Counted from the first letter of the stretch, positions 8,475-18,133 are shown. The stretch: DNA of 64,000 bases from Georhizobium profundi (GCF_003952725.1 NZ_CP032509.1:2008001-2072000); one strand, 5' to 3'. Notes: generated by a model from the sequence alone, not told the origin. Translations and numbers: made by a program.

Positions 8475-9823
8475 GTGCGGTCACTCTCGGAAAGGCTGAT
8501 GGAGGAGCCGCCGCCATGGCCGTCGCCGGAGCGCACGGCATGGGCGGCGGCGGTGACGCCGTGACTCATGGCTTGGCTGCGGCGCATCCGTTGCGCCCAG
8601 GCAGGCGGCCCGCCCGGCGTCTCGGAGGGGGACGATGCGGCCGCGCTGTCGATGGTTCCCATGGAGGACGAGCCGCCGGTGGTGGCAGCCGCCGCGCGGC
8701 CGCCGGCGGCATAGGAGGAGCGGATGCTTTCGGCGGCGCGGGACATCGCGCGCTTGGTGGGAGCGATGGCGGCGGAACCGCCCGCGCGCGCGATCCCGCC
8801 GAGACCGGAGGCGACGCCGGCAGCGCCAGTCTTTGCGACAGACGCCAAAGAATACGCGGAGGAGGCACCACCCGCGACGGAAGCTCCACCACGCACCGCA
8901 GCCGCGCCGCCGGAGAGCGCAGCGGCTCCCCCGCGCGCGGCGAGCATGGCGCCGCCGCCGGCAGCAACGCCTGCGCCGGCGACGGCAAGGCCGGTGCCTA
9001 CGGCCGCACCCGCGCCGAGCTGCGGGCCGCCCGAGACGATGCCGTTTGCGATTCCGGGGCCGAAGATGCCGAGGCCGAGAAGGGAGAGTGCCGCGAGGAC
9101 GATCGCCATCGCTTCGTCGATGGTCGGCTGCTCGCCGCCGAAGCCGCCGGTGAATTCTCCGAACAGTGTCGAGCCGATGCCGATAATGACGGCGAGAACC
9201 AAAACCTTGATGCCCGACGAAACGACGTTGCCGAGTACCCGCTCCGCCATGAAGGCTGTCTTGCCGAAGAGACCGAAGGGAATTAGGACGAATCCGGCGA
9301 GCACCGTCAGTTTGAACTCGATCAGGGTGACGAAAAGCTGCACGGCCAGAATGAAGAATGCGAGGATCACCAGCGCCCAGGCGAAGAACAGGCACGCGAT
9401 CTGGATGAAGTTCTCGAAGAAGGCGACCCAGCCCATAAGATCGCTGATCGAGTCCAAAAGCGGCCTGCCGGCGTCGAGCCCGGTCTGCGCGACGCGACCG
9501 GGGCGCATCAGATCGTCGGCGGTAAAGCTTGTGCCGGACGCCATGAGGCCGAGGCCGGCAAAGCTTTCGAAAACGATCCCGGCGAGCATGGTCCAGTTCG
9601 AGATGAGGTAGGCGAATACGCCGATGAACAGGGTCTTCTTCACAAGCCGCGCGATGATGTCGTCATCGGCGACCCAGGCCCAGAACAGCGCCGCAAGCGT
9701 CACGTCGATGACAATGAGCGTCGTCGCGATGAACGCCACCTCGCCGCCGAGCAAGCCGAAGCCGGAATCGATATAGGAGGTGAAGACTTCGAGGAAGCGG
9801 TCGATGACGCCGGTGTCGCCCAT
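8471..9823 (-). CDS. trbL: TrbL, polytopic conjugal transfer protein (VirB6-like)
   Basis: The 450 aa product starts MGDTGVIDRFLEVFTSYIDS, the standard TrbL start, with a GGGGAT motif about 8-10 bases upstream; a TTG two codons earlier overlaps the previous stop and is an alternative. Five to six membrane segments occupy residues about 30-270, followed by a low-complexity Ala/Gly-rich region (about 270-370) and a hydrophilic tail. VirB6/TrbL proteins form the inner-membrane part of the DNA channel. The Ala/Gly stretch is normal in the family and produces the long opposite-strand frames that can mislead gene callers. Confidence 0.92.
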   Translation of the reverse strand: MGDTGVIDRFLEVFTSYIDSGFGLLGGEVAFIATTLIVIDVTLAALFWAWVADDDIIARLVKKTLFIGVFAYLISNWTMLAGIVFESFAGLGLMASGTSFTADDLMRPGRVAQTGLDAGRPLLDSISDLMGWVAFFENFIQIACLFFAWALVILAFFILAVQLFVTLIEFKLTVLAGFVLIPFGLFGKTAFMAERVLGNVVSSGIKVLVLAVIIGIGSTLFGEFTGGFGGEQPTIDEAMAIVLAALSLLGLGIFGPGIANGIVSGGPQLGAGAAVGTGLAVAGAGVAAGGGAMLAARGGAAALSGGAAAVRGGASVAGGASSAYSLASVAKTGAAGVASGLGGIARAGGSAAIAPTKRAMSRAAESIRSSYAAGGRAAAATTGGSSSMGTIDSAAASSPSETPGGPPAWAQRMRRSQAMSHGVTAAAHAVRSGDGHGGGSSISLSESDRT

Positions 9824-9825
9824 GC

Positions 9826-10092
9826 TCAACGATCCCCGTCTTGACCAAGAAAGCGGCGACGGTTCTCATCCCAGGCGGCGAGACAGTCCGCGTCTTCACC
9901 GGAGGCGTCACCCATCTTCTGGCAGCGCTCCAGCGTTTGGCGAAGCGGATTGACGGGCGCAACCGGGTTGGTCGTCGAGATCGGACGGGGAGGTTGAGGC
10001 TCGTTCTTGCGCGCCATGTCAATCGCCGCCGCCGTGACGGCAAAGGCTATGAAAATGACTGCGAGCAGGCGGGCAAGCATCTTTCCATCCAT
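9826..10092 (-). CDS. TrbK-alt, putative entry-exclusion protein
   Basis: The 88 aa product has one N-terminal membrane segment (LARLLAVIFIAFAVTAAAID) and a C-terminal motif LRQTLERCQKMG then DADCLAAWDENRRRFLG with two cysteines. This pattern and the position between trbJ and trbL match the TrbK-alt family, thought to block redundant conjugation between cells carrying the same element. It lies 23 bases after trbJ. Function is inferred from family and order. Confidence 0.8.
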   Translation of the reverse strand: MDGKMLARLLAVIFIAFAVTAAAIDMARKNEPQPPRPISTTNPVAPVNPLRQTLERCQKMGDASGEDADCLAAWDENRRRFLGQDGDR

Positions 10093-10115
10093 AGACCTGT
10101 TCCTCCCGTCGCCTG

Positions 10116-10886
10116 TCAGTCGGTGCCGAACATCCGGGCATTGCCGGGTTGATAGCCGGCGCCTGGCGCGAGGAAGCGCTGGCGCTGAATGCGCCCTTGC
10201 TCAGTGGCGGCCGCGCGCTCGGCGTCGACCAGCGCCTCGGCCCGGCTATTGGCGGCGAGCATGGCTGTGAGGTCGGAGATCTGCTGCGACTGAAGCGCGA
10301 GGAGCTGGTTGCCGGCCTGCGTCGCCTGGAGCGCGCCGACCGCGTTCTGGCTCTGGCCGACGAGCGCGGTCATCTCGGTGCGCTGGCCGTCGATATTGCC
10401 GACAACGCCCGCCTGAACGCGCATGGCGTCCTGAAGTCCGCCCACGGTGTTTCCCCATCGTTCGCGGGCCTGGTCGACAAGCTGCCGGTCAGTCGCGGAG
10501 AGGTCGATGTTGGCGTATTGCTGCTGGAACATCTGGTCGACCTGCTGCACGTCGAAGGCGATGCGCTGCGCTTCGCCGAGAAGCTGCTGCGTGCGAGCGA
10601 CGGACTGCTGGAGCTGCTGGAGCGAGGAATGAGGCAGGCTCGTCAGGTTCCGCGCCTGGTTAATGAGCATCTGCGCTTCGTTCTGGAGCGACTGGATTTG
10701 ATTGTTGATCTGCTCCAGCGAGCGCGCAGCCGTCAGTACGTTCTCGGCGTAGTTGGAGGGATCGAAGACGATCCGGCCGAACCCGAACTGCGCAAGAGCG
10801 GACGTGGCCATCATGGGCGTGAGCGCCAGCGCGACGACAGTTGCGGCGGCAAGCCGGCGGCGGGGGTGGGGCTGCGTACGGGTCAT
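10116..10886 (-). CDS. trbJ: TrbJ, conjugal transfer protein (VirB5-like)
   Basis: The 256 aa product carries a cleavable signal peptide (VVALALTPMMATSALAQF) and a Gln-rich helical body, with FDPSNYAENVLTAARSLEQI near the mature start, the family hallmark. VirB5/TrbJ proteins are minor pilus or pore components. The gene overlaps trbE by ATGA. The C-terminal end (RIQRQRFLAPGAGYQPGN) is typical. It appears intact. Confidence 0.92.
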   Translation of the reverse strand: MTRTQPHPRRRLAAATVVALALTPMMATSALAQFGFGRIVFDPSNYAENVLTAARSLEQINNQIQSLQNEAQMLINQARNLTSLPHSSLQQLQQSVARTQQLLGEAQRIAFDVQQVDQMFQQQYANIDLSATDRQLVDQARERWGNTVGGLQDAMRVQAGVVGNIDGQRTEMTALVGQSQNAVGALQATQAGNQLLALQSQQISDLTAMLAANSRAEALVDAERAAATEQGRIQRQRFLAPGAGYQPGNARMFGTD

Positions 10887-13390
10887 TGATCATTTTCCTC
10901 TTCGGGCTGGATGGGCGACACGGCTTCACGCGGCGCGGTCGGCTCCTGACCCGTGTCCTGCGGCGCGACATTGGGAAGGTCGGGGATGAGGTCGGCTGCC
11001 CAGCCGATGCCACACGCCCTGAGCCAGCCTTCGAGAAAGTGCTCGCGGCCGGCGGCGGCGAGCACGCGCTCGATACGGGCGTGGTGCTCTTTCGAAGACG
11101 CCGCGCAGAGCGCCAGCGCCACTTCGCCGAGGCCCAGCTCGAAGAGGCGGTTGCCCCGCCGGGACTGGCAATAGTAGTCGCGCTTCGGTGTCGCGCGGGC
11201 GAGGATTTCGATCTGGCGGTCGTTGAGGCCGAAGCGGCGATAGATCGAGAGGATTTGCGGCTCGATGGCCCGATCGTTCGGAAGCAGAAGCCGCGTGTGG
11301 CAGCTATCGACAATCTCGGCCGTGATCGTGCTCTTTTCGAGCTGCGCGAGGGACTGCGTTGCGAAGACGACGCTGGCGTTTTTCTTTCGCAGCGTGACGA
11401 GCCATTCGGCGATCTGCCTTGAGAAAGCCGGGTCGCCCAGCGCCAGCCATCCTTCGTCCACGATGATGAGGGTGGGCCGGCCGTCGAGGCGTCCGGCGAT
11501 GCGGTGGAAGAGATAGGCGAGCGTCGCCGGGGCCGCTCCGCTCTCGATCAACCCCTCCGTCTCGAAGGCGACGACCGACGCCGTGCCGAGATTCTCGCTC
11601 TCGGCGTCGAGCAGGCGGCCGTAGGGACCGCCGACGCAATAGGGCTGCAACGCCTGCTTGAGATCATTCGATTGCAGGAGCACGGACAGCCCGGTCAGCG
11701 TGCGCTCCTCGATCGGCGCCGACGCGAGCGAGGTGAGCGCCGACCAGAGATGCTCCTTGACGGCGGGCGTGATCTGGACGCTCTCGCGCGCCAGGACCGC
11801 GGCGAGCCACTCGGCCGCCCAGGCGCGCTCGCCGGAATCATGGATGCGGGCGAGCGGCTGGAGCGAGACGGAGGCGTCGGCGCCCTCGGTCATCCCGCCG
11901 CCGAGATCGTGCCAGTCGCCGCCCATGGCGAGCGCCGCGACGCGGATCGAACCGCCGAAGTCGAAGGCGAAGACCTGCGCGTTCTCGTAGCGGCGGAACT
12001 GGAGCGCCAGAAGCGCCAGCAGCACCGACTTGCCGGCGCCGGTCGGGCCGACGACGAGGGTGTGGCCGACGTCGCCGACATGAAGAGAAAGCCGGAACGG
12101 TGTCGAGCCTTCGGTCCGGCCGTAAAGCAGCGGGGGTGCATCGAAATGCTCGTCGCGTTCCGGCCCCGCCCATACGGCTGAGAGGGGGACCATATGGGCA
12201 AGGTTGAGGGTGGAGACCGGCGGCTGCCGGACATTGGCGTAGACGTGGCCGGGCAGGGAGCCGAACCACGCTTCGACCGCATTGACTGTCTCGAGGATCG
12301 CGGTGAAGTCGCGGGCCTGGACGATCTTCTCGACGAGGCGTAGCTTCTCGGCAGCCAGCGCCGGGTCGCGGTCCCAGACGGTGACGGTGGCGGTGACGAA
12401 GGCTTCGCCCACATCGTCGCTGCCGAGTTCCTGCAGGGCCATGTCGGCGTCGGCCGCCTTGTTGGCCGCGTCGCTGTCGAGCAGGGTCGACGCCTCGTTG
12501 GTCATCACCTCCTTGACGATGGCCGCGACCGACTTGCGCTTGGCGAACCATTGCCGCCTGATCCGGGTCAACACCCGCGTCGCGTCGGTCTTGTCGAGCA
12601 GGATCGCGCGGGTGGACCAGCGATAGGGAAAGGCGAGCCGGTTCAGCTCGTCGAGGATGCCGGGGAAGGTCGCAGTGGGGAATCCGGTGACGGTGAGCGT
12701 GCGAAGGTGGTGCTCGCCCAGACGAGGTTCGAGCCCGCCGGTCAGCGGCTCGTCGATCAGGATCGCGTCGAGATACATCGGCGTCTCGGGCACGCGCACG
12801 CGCTGGCGGCGCGTCGAGACCGTCGAATGGAGATAGGTCAGCGTCTCGCCGTCATCGAGCCAGCCGACTTCCGGCACTAAACCCTCGACGAGTTGGAGGA
12901 TGCGGCTGGTGCGATCGACGAAACCGGCGAGCATTTCCCACGGATTGATGCCGCTCTGCGCCTTGCCCTCGTAGAGCCAGCTCTCGGCGCGGCTCGCTTC
13001 CTCGGCCGGCGGCATCCACAGGAAGGTCAGGAAGTAGCGACTCTCGAAATGCACGCCCTCGGCCTCGAACTGCTCGCGCCGTTCGATGTCGATCAGCGCG
13101 GAAGCCTCGTCGGGAAAGCGGCTGTCGGGATACTGCGTGGCCTGGACGCGCTGCGCCTCCACGAAGATGGCCCAGCCGGAGCCGAGCCGGCGCAGCGCTT
13201 TGTTGAGCCGCGCGGTGGCGCCGACCAGTTCGGCCGGCGTGGCGCTGTCGAGATCGGGACCACGGAAGCGCGCCGTGCGCTGAAACGAACCGTCCTTGTT
13301 CAGAACGACGCCCCGCGCGACGAGGGCGGCCCAGGGCAGGTAGTCGGCGAGGCGGACGGAGCCGTTGCGGTATTCGGCGAGGTTCAGCAT
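10883..13390 (-). CDS. trbE: TrbE, VirB4-family conjugation ATPase
   Basis: The 835 aa product is a full-length TrbE/VirB4 ATPase that powers pilus and pore assembly at the inner membrane. Walker A GPTGAGKS lies at 448-455 and Walker B LIIVDE at 641-646, followed by FATQSLAQLEKS (motif C region). The N-terminal domain begins MLNLAEYRNGSVRLADYLPW, typical for the family. Upstream, trbD ends 10 bases earlier; downstream trbJ overlaps by four bases. No lesions seen. Confidence 0.95.
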   Translation of the reverse strand: MLNLAEYRNGSVRLADYLPWAALVARGVVLNKDGSFQRTARFRGPDLDSATPAELVGATARLNKALRRLGSGWAIFVEAQRVQATQYPDSRFPDEASALIDIERREQFEAEGVHFESRYFLTFLWMPPAEEASRAESWLYEGKAQSGINPWEMLAGFVDRTSRILQLVEGLVPEVGWLDDGETLTYLHSTVSTRRQRVRVPETPMYLDAILIDEPLTGGLEPRLGEHHLRTLTVTGFPTATFPGILDELNRLAFPYRWSTRAILLDKTDATRVLTRIRRQWFAKRKSVAAIVKEVMTNEASTLLDSDAANKAADADMALQELGSDDVGEAFVTATVTVWDRDPALAAEKLRLVEKIVQARDFTAILETVNAVEAWFGSLPGHVYANVRQPPVSTLNLAHMVPLSAVWAGPERDEHFDAPPLLYGRTEGSTPFRLSLHVGDVGHTLVVGPTGAGKSVLLALLALQFRRYENAQVFAFDFGGSIRVAALAMGGDWHDLGGGMTEGADASVSLQPLARIHDSGERAWAAEWLAAVLARESVQITPAVKEHLWSALTSLASAPIEERTLTGLSVLLQSNDLKQALQPYCVGGPYGRLLDAESENLGTASVVAFETEGLIESGAAPATLAYLFHRIAGRLDGRPTLIIVDEGWLALGDPAFSRQIAEWLVTLRKKNASVVFATQSLAQLEKSTITAEIVDSCHTRLLLPNDRAIEPQILSIYRRFGLNDRQIEILARATPKRDYYCQSRRGNRLFELGLGEVALALCAASSKEHHARIERVLAAAGREHFLEGWLRACGIGWAADLIPDLPNVAPQDTGQEPTAPREAVSPIQPEEENDQ

Positions 13391-13400
13391 GACGATCCCC

Positions 13401-13679
13401 TCACGCGCGGAAGAAGGACGGGTAGCGCAGGTGCCGGCGCGTCACGTCCATGAACAGCGCGTCGCGCCGCGCCGCCCAGACGGCGGCGAAATGCCCGATC
13501 GCCCAGATGACGAGGCCGGCGATCCAGAGCCGCAGGCCGAGCGCGATGGCAGCGGCGATGGTGCCGTTGGCGATGGCGACGGCGCGCGGCGCGCCGCCGA
13601 GCAGGATCGGCTCCGTCAGCGAGCGATGGACCGGCGCGAAGAAGCCGCGGACCTCTTCCATAAGCGGTTCTCCCATCAT
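13401..13679 (-). CDS. trbD: TrbD, conjugal transfer protein (VirB3-like)
   Basis: The 92 aa product has the VirB3/TrbD pattern: HRSLTEPILLGGAPR before two close hydrophobic segments (about 35-68) and a basic tail ending DVTRRHLRYPSFFRA. VirB3-type proteins sit in the inner membrane and partner VirB4. The start ATG overlaps the trbC stop (ATGA); ATGs at codons 2 and 7 are alternatives. Confidence 0.9.
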   Translation of the reverse strand: MMGEPLMEEVRGFFAPVHRSLTEPILLGGAPRAVAIANGTIAAAIALGLRLWIAGLVIWAIGHFAAVWAARRDALFMDVTRRHLRYPSFFRA

Positions 13680-14002
13680 ACGAGCGCCCCGCCGCCGAAC
13701 GAGAAGAAGGAGAGAAAGAAGCTAGACGCGGCGAAGGCGATCGACAGGCCGAAGACGATCTGGATCAGGCGCCGAAAGCCGCCCGACGTGTCGCCGAAGG
13801 CGAGCGTCAGGCCGGTGATGATGATGACTGCGATGATCTTGGCCACCGGCCCTTCGATGGATTCGAGGATGGATTGCAGCGGCGCTTCCCATGGCATGGA
13901 GGAGCCGGCGGCATGGGTGGCGGACGTCATCGCGAGCGTCGCAAAGGCGACTGCGCCGACGGTCAGGACGTGGCGGTCGAAACGGATAGGTCGTGCGGGC
14001 AT
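13676..14002 (-). CDS. trbC: TrbC, conjugative pilin (VirB2-like)
   Basis: The 108 aa product has a long signal peptide (about 1-31, ending ATHAAGSSMPWE) followed by two hydrophobic helices (AKIIAVIIITGLTLAF and LIQIVFGLSIAFAASSFF), the classic VirB2/TrbC pilin arrangement. It would form the conjugative pilus after processing. It starts 6 bases after the trbB stop and overlaps trbD. Confidence 0.93.
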   Translation of the reverse strand: MPARPIRFDRHVLTVGAVAFATLAMTSATHAAGSSMPWEAPLQSILESIEGPVAKIIAVIIITGLTLAFGDTSGGFRRLIQIVFGLSIAFAASSFFLSFFSFGGGALV

Positions 14003-14008
14003 GGCTGG

Positions 14009-14983
14009 TCAGTCCTCGTTCCTGGTGGTTGCGAGCCTGAGGCGGTAGTCGCCGTCGGGGCCGAGGCCCTCGACGGCGGAAAGCTCGGTAAGGCGGCGCG
14101 CGGCACCCCGGCCGGAGAGCACGGCGATGAGGTCGATGGTTTCGGCGATCAGCGCGCGCGGGACGGTGACGACGGCCTCCTGGATGAGCTGCTCCATGCG
14201 CCGCAGCGCGCCGATGGCCGAGCCGGCATGGATGGTGCCGACGCCGCCGGGGTGGCCCGTGCCCCAGGCTTTGAGGAGGTCGAGGGCCTCGGCCCCGCGC
14301 ACCTCGCCGATCGGGATGCGGTCGGGCCGCAGACGCAGCGAGGACCGCACGAGATCGGAGAGCGTCGCCACGCCGTCCTTGGTCCGCATGGCGACGAGGT
14401 TCGGCGCGCTGCACTGAAGTTCGCGGGTGTCTTCGATCATGACGACACGGTCGGCCGTCTTCGCCATCTCAGCGAGGAGCGCGTTTGTGAGCGTCGTCTT
14501 GCCGGTTGAGGTGCCGCCTGCCACGAGGATGTTGCGCCGAGTGGCGACGGCGAGGCGCAACGTTTCGGCCTGACCGGCGTCCATGACGCCTGCGGCGACA
14601 TAATCGCCAAGGCTGAATATTGCCACGGCGGGCTTGCGGATAGCGAAGGTGGGCGAGGGCACAACAGGGGGCAGAAGGCCCTCGAAGCGCTCGCCGGTCT
14701 CGGGTAACTCGGCCGACACGCGCGGGCGAAGCGGATGCACTTCGGCACCAACATGATGCGCCACTAGACGAATAATGCGCTCGCCGTCGGTCGGCGACAG
14801 CCGCTCGCCGGTATCGGCCAGCCCCTCGGCGAGACAATCCACCCACAGGCGGCCGTCCGGATTGAGCATGATTTCGACAACGCGGCGGTCTGCGAGGAAG
14901 CCGGCGATGGCCGCTCCCATCGCGGTGCGCAACATTCGCGCTCCGCGTGACGTCGCCTCGCTGTCCCGTTTGAAGTTTGCCAT
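14009..14983 (-). CDS. trbB: TrbB, VirB11-family conjugation ATPase
   Basis: The 324 aa product starts [18 protein letters not shown] at an ATG with GGGGACAGG just upstream. Walker A GGTSTGKT is at 156-163, followed by [10 protein letters not shown] (Asp box), [15 protein letters not shown] (Walker B region) and [12 protein letters not shown] (His box), all VirB11-family motifs. These hexameric ATPases energise pilus biogenesis and substrate transfer. It is the first gene of the operon. In most relatives traG (the coupling ATPase) precedes trbB; here a 670-base gap and then plus-strand dehydrogenase genes follow. Confidence 0.94.
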   Translation of the reverse strand: MANFKRDSEATSRGARMLRTAMGAAIAGFLADRRVVEIMLNPDGRLWVDCLAEGLADTGERLSPTDGERIIRLVAHHVGAEVHPLRPRVSAELPETGERFEGLLPPVVPSPTFAIRKPAVAIFSLGDYVAAGVMDAGQAETLRLAVATRRNILVAGGTSTGKTTLTNALLAEMAKTADRVVMIEDTRELQCSAPNLVAMRTKDGVATLSDLVRSSLRLRPDRIPIGEVRGAEALDLLKAWGTGHPGGVGTIHAGSAIGALRRMEQLIQEAVVTVPRALIAETIDLIAVLSGRGAARRLTELSAVEGLGPDGDYRLRLATTRNED

Positions 14984-15657
14984 CCTGTCCCCGTCGATAA
15001 CAAGCTCGCGCCTGCCGTAAGCGCGGTGGGGACGATTAAGAGAACCGGAAAATGCCGCTTGGCAACAGTGAATCGATCGTAGAATGGCGGTGGCGTGGGC
15101 AAGCGAGTGAAAGACGTAATCGGGGATTGTGGTCCGTGTGGCGGACCGGTGACAACAGAGGCGGTTCGCAGATGTGGATCTCTCCAGGTATGTCGTCACG
15201 CGACAGCGCGCGGTGCGTCTCAACGGTTGCGTCGCGGTCAGATGGTGACACACAGTTTTTGAGTGAATCCCCGCTTGGCTAAGGTTTGCGGCAAAGCCAT
15301 TGGGCTGTCTGGTCGCGCACCTTGATCTGGCTTCGAAGCAGCCGCGTCAATCGTCGGTGCTGACGCAGGACAGTCATGGGTGATGGAAAGGACCAGCAGC
15401 GAAAGTGGCGGTCACTCTAATTGTCATAGGCGATAGGTTGAATCCGCTCCGGAGCCATCGGTAAGCGGAGTGTTCGGCGTCAAAATGCTTTGGGCATGGT
15501 CGCTTGTAGCGCTAAAGAGAACGGCAGATAGCCTCTATCGACACTGCCACTGTCGTCCTCACCGTCTCTCAATTCCGCGTGAGATCAGCCGGCTGGTGTT
15601 TACCCGATCGCGCACCCGTGTTCCTTCCGATGTTGGATTGGAACGAAGGAACGTTGC
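14984..15657. other. intergenic region upstream of trbB and the SDR genes
   Basis: The two operons diverge from this 674-base stretch, so it should hold promoters for both. I see a small hairpin GGTCCG-TGTGG-CGGACC (15131-15147) but no recognisable operator. No remnant of traG or another gene was recognised. Confidence 0.45.
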
Positions 15658-16377
15658 GTGCAGAAACGGCGGGCCACCAAGCGGCTTTCGAAGACCTATC
15701 TGGTGACCGGTGCAAGTTCCGGTATCGGACTGGCCATCGTGAGATGCGTCACGGCGGAGGGCCATGACGTCATCGCGACGGGCCGCAGACCGCACGCGTC
15801 CTTGCCGGCCGACTATCCCGACATTGCCTATCACAAGCTCGATCTGACGGAGACTGCGTCGCTAAAGCGCTTCATCGACCAGCACGTCGACGGCGTCGAT
15901 CGAGCGCTGCTCTGCGCCGGCGCAGGATTTTATCGCAGCCTTGCAGAAGAAAACGCGCGCGATGTCGAGCACATCGTATCCATCAACCTCACTGCACAGA
16001 TCCGGCTTGCGCACGCGCTCTACGCAAAGCTTGCCGCACGCCAGGGGCGCCTGGGCCTGGTAGGCTCAGTCGCACACAAGGGTGCGGCGGCCATGCCGGT
16101 CTATGCGGCGACGAAGGCGGCACTCGATGGGTTCGGGCGGGCGCTTGCACTGGAATGGCAGGACCGTGTCGCCGTCCGCGTGTTGCACCCCGGTCCCACA
16201 AGCACGGGCATGGCCGAACGCGCCGGGCGTCCAGCAGACTGGCTATCGAAGCTGATGCTGCCACCGAACGCCGTTGCGGAGATGATTATCGACGGGCTTG
16301 AAGGTAACCGGGGGTATCGCCAGACGCTTTCCTACGGCCGGTATCTGCCGCGATTGCTTTTGCGAGCGGTACGATGA
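15658..16377 (+). CDS. short-chain dehydrogenase/reductase
   Basis: The 239 aa product is a classical SDR: YLVTGASSGIGLAIV (cofactor-binding TGxxxGxG, about 14-28), LCAGAG in place of the usual NNAG, VGSVAHKG with the catalytic Ser, and YAATK supplying Tyr and Lys (YxxxK). An NAD(P)H-dependent oxidation or reduction is predicted but the substrate is unknown. The start is GTG; GAAGGA seven bases upstream supports it. The stop overlaps the second SDR gene (ATGA). Confidence 0.85.
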   Translation: MQKRRATKRLSKTYLVTGASSGIGLAIVRCVTAEGHDVIATGRRPHASLPADYPDIAYHKLDLTETASLKRFIDQHVDGVDRALLCAGAGFYRSLAEENARDVEHIVSINLTAQIRLAHALYAKLAARQGRLGLVGSVAHKGAAAMPVYAATKAALDGFGRALALEWQDRVAVRVLHPGPTSTGMAERAGRPADWLSKLMLPPNAVAEMIIDGLEGNRGYRQTLSYGRYLPRLLLRAVR

Positions 16378-17147
16378 TGCACGTCCTCATCACAGGCGGG
16401 GTGAAGGGCCTGGGTCATGCCTGCCTGCGCGCTGCGCTGAACGACGGAGCCCGAATTACCGTCCTGGATGTGGACGCCGACGGTCTGGCGCAATTGCCGG
16501 AGAGCGTCGCGGTCATTCGCGCCGATCTGGCTGAGGCAGCCGACCTCAAAGCGGCGGTCGACCGACTGGAAGCCTCAGACCCGTTTGATGTCGTCATCAT
16601 CAACGCGGGTATCAATGCAACTGGGGCATTCGAAACGCTTTCGGTCGCACAGCAGGCAAGGGTCGTCGCCGTCAACCTCACCGCACCCATGCTGCTCACC
16701 ACGGCCTTGATTAAGGCCGACAGGATCGCGCGCGGTGGCCGACTCGTTTTCGTCGGCTCGCTCTGCCATTTCGTCTCCTACCCCGGCGCCAGTACCTACG
16801 CCGGCACCAAGGACGGCCTCACCGTCTTTGCGCGCAGCCTGCGCCGGCCCTTGCGCCGGTCACTGGGCATCCGGGTTCAGGTGATCGCTCCCGGACCGAT
16901 GGACACCGACCATGCGACGGAGCACTCGCCGGCGCTGGACAACCGCGGATCGAGGGTCTCTCCCGCCCTTGTCGCCGACGCCATCTGGCGAAGCCGGTCG
17001 CGCTTCATGATCGTGCCCGGAATGGCGGCCGGCAGCGCCTCGCTGTTGGGCCGGCTGCTGCCCGGATTGGCGGGCAACATCATGCGGCGGGTGATCTTCG
17101 AAAAGCTGCAAGCGCGCGCACTGGCGCCGAGCGATCCGTCGCTATGA
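16374..17147 (+). CDS. second short-chain dehydrogenase/reductase
   Basis: The 257 aa product has VLITGGVKGLGHACL (cofactor site), INAGIN, VFVGSLCHFVS with Ser, and YAGTK (YxxxK). A C-terminal hydrophobic patch (MIVPGMAAGSASLLGRLLPG) may bind membrane or lipid-like substrates. It is translationally coupled to the first SDR by ATGA, which suggests paired steps in one pathway. Substrate unknown. Confidence 0.85.
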   Translation: MMHVLITGGVKGLGHACLRAALNDGARITVLDVDADGLAQLPESVAVIRADLAEAADLKAAVDRLEASDPFDVVIINAGINATGAFETLSVAQQARVVAVNLTAPMLLTTALIKADRIARGGRLVFVGSLCHFVSYPGASTYAGTKDGLTVFARSLRRPLRRSLGIRVQVIAPGPMDTDHATEHSPALDNRGSRVSPALVADAIWRSRSRFMIVPGMAAGSASLLGRLLPGLAGNIMRRVIFEKLQARALAPSDPSL

Positions 17148-17206
17148 CGCAGTGCTTACGGCCGACGCAACTGTAACCATCGCGACATTCGATCAAGGAG
17201 CCATTG

Positions 17207-17893
17207 ATGACTTCGAACCCGCTTCACATGACACGTCGAGCCTTTGGCCTTGGCGCCGTTGCAACCGCCGGAACATTGCTTTGCGGAATCGGCGCAGCCC
17301 ATGCGGCCGAAGTGCCGTTTGACGGATCCTGGGAACATCTGACCTTCCGCCGTCTGGAGCCCAATCAGTTCACACCGGGCAACGGCGAACTGCGCGTCGT
17401 TGCCGACGGCAGTTCTTCGATCTTCTACCGCATGCTCGAGCCTTCGCTTCATGGAGCGCAAAGGGCAAGCTGGACATGGCAGGTCGACAGCTCGGTACCG
17501 CCATCGGACCTGTCCACGATAGGCGCGGACGATCGCAATCTCGGGATGTTCTTTGTCAGCCTCGACCCCGCTGGTGCCGAACGTGTCCGTCCAGGAACCA
17601 ACATCCGCAGCCTCATGACCAACCGGTCGGCCCGGATTCTCATGTATACCTGGGGCGGAAACACGGCGCCCGGCACCGTCGTGCCGAGCCCTCATGCGCC
17701 CGGTCGTCTTCGCAACCTGATCACGCGCCCGGCAGGGACGGGCCGCTTTATGGAAGACATCGATCTTGCGGCAGACTTTCCCAGAGTCTTCGGTCAACCA
17801 CTCGAACGTCTTGTCGCCGTGGCCATCTCCTCGAACAGCGAAAACACCCCGGCTCGCGTTGAAGCGTTGATTTCTGACTTGACGGTGAGCTAG
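17207..17893 (+). CDS. DUF3047 protein with Tat-type signal
   Basis: The 228 aa product starts at the ATG 6 bases after AAGGAG (17195-17200), which excludes the TTG one codon earlier. A TRRAFGLGAVATAG twin-arginine-like signal with cleavage near AAHAAEV points to Tat export. The body shows SSSIFYRML, ASWTWQVDSSVPPSDLS, DDRNLGMFFVSLD and LMYTWGGN, the pattern of DUF3047 proteins, a periplasmic family of unknown function. It probably shares a transcript with the two SDR genes 59 bases upstream. Confidence 0.75.
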   Translation: MTSNPLHMTRRAFGLGAVATAGTLLCGIGAAHAAEVPFDGSWEHLTFRRLEPNQFTPGNGELRVVADGSSSIFYRMLEPSLHGAQRASWTWQVDSSVPPSDLSTIGADDRNLGMFFVSLDPAGAERVRPGTNIRSLMTNRSARILMYTWGGNTAPGTVVPSPHAPGRLRNLITRPAGTGRFMEDIDLAADFPRVFGQPLERLVAVAISSNSENTPARVEALISDLTVS

Positions 17894-18133
17894 CCGTCTG
17901 ACGGCTTTGCGGCCGCTCAGTGACTTAAGCAGCCCGGACCGCGATCTGACGATCGTCAAACGGGCTTCAATCACCAAATTGGCAGCGTTCAATGCTGTGA
18001 TCGCAGCCAAGAATAAAGGGAGAGAGGCGCTTGCTTTCATTGCGCCTTGGACATGCGTTGCGGTCTAACATTCGATCGGGCATGGAGTGGAATTAAGCCT
18101 CGGGGGGACTTGCTCTTCCCAGGGCGGTTCCCA

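Noticed and set aside
6796..9611. Long plus-strand open frames opposite trbG, trbF and trbL (up to about 340 codons)
   Set aside because: They are high-GC shadows of well-supported trb genes, with Asp/Arg- or Arg/Pro-rich low-complexity translations and no ribosome binding sites.
15131..15147. Short hairpin GGTCCG-TGTGG-CGGACC as trb operator
   Set aside because: A six-base stem is expected by chance in GC-rich DNA and no second copy was found.
17156..18040. A 294-codon minus-strand frame opposite the DUF3047 gene
   Set aside because: The plus-strand gene has a strong AAGGAG site, a Tat signal and a known domain; the minus frame has none of these.
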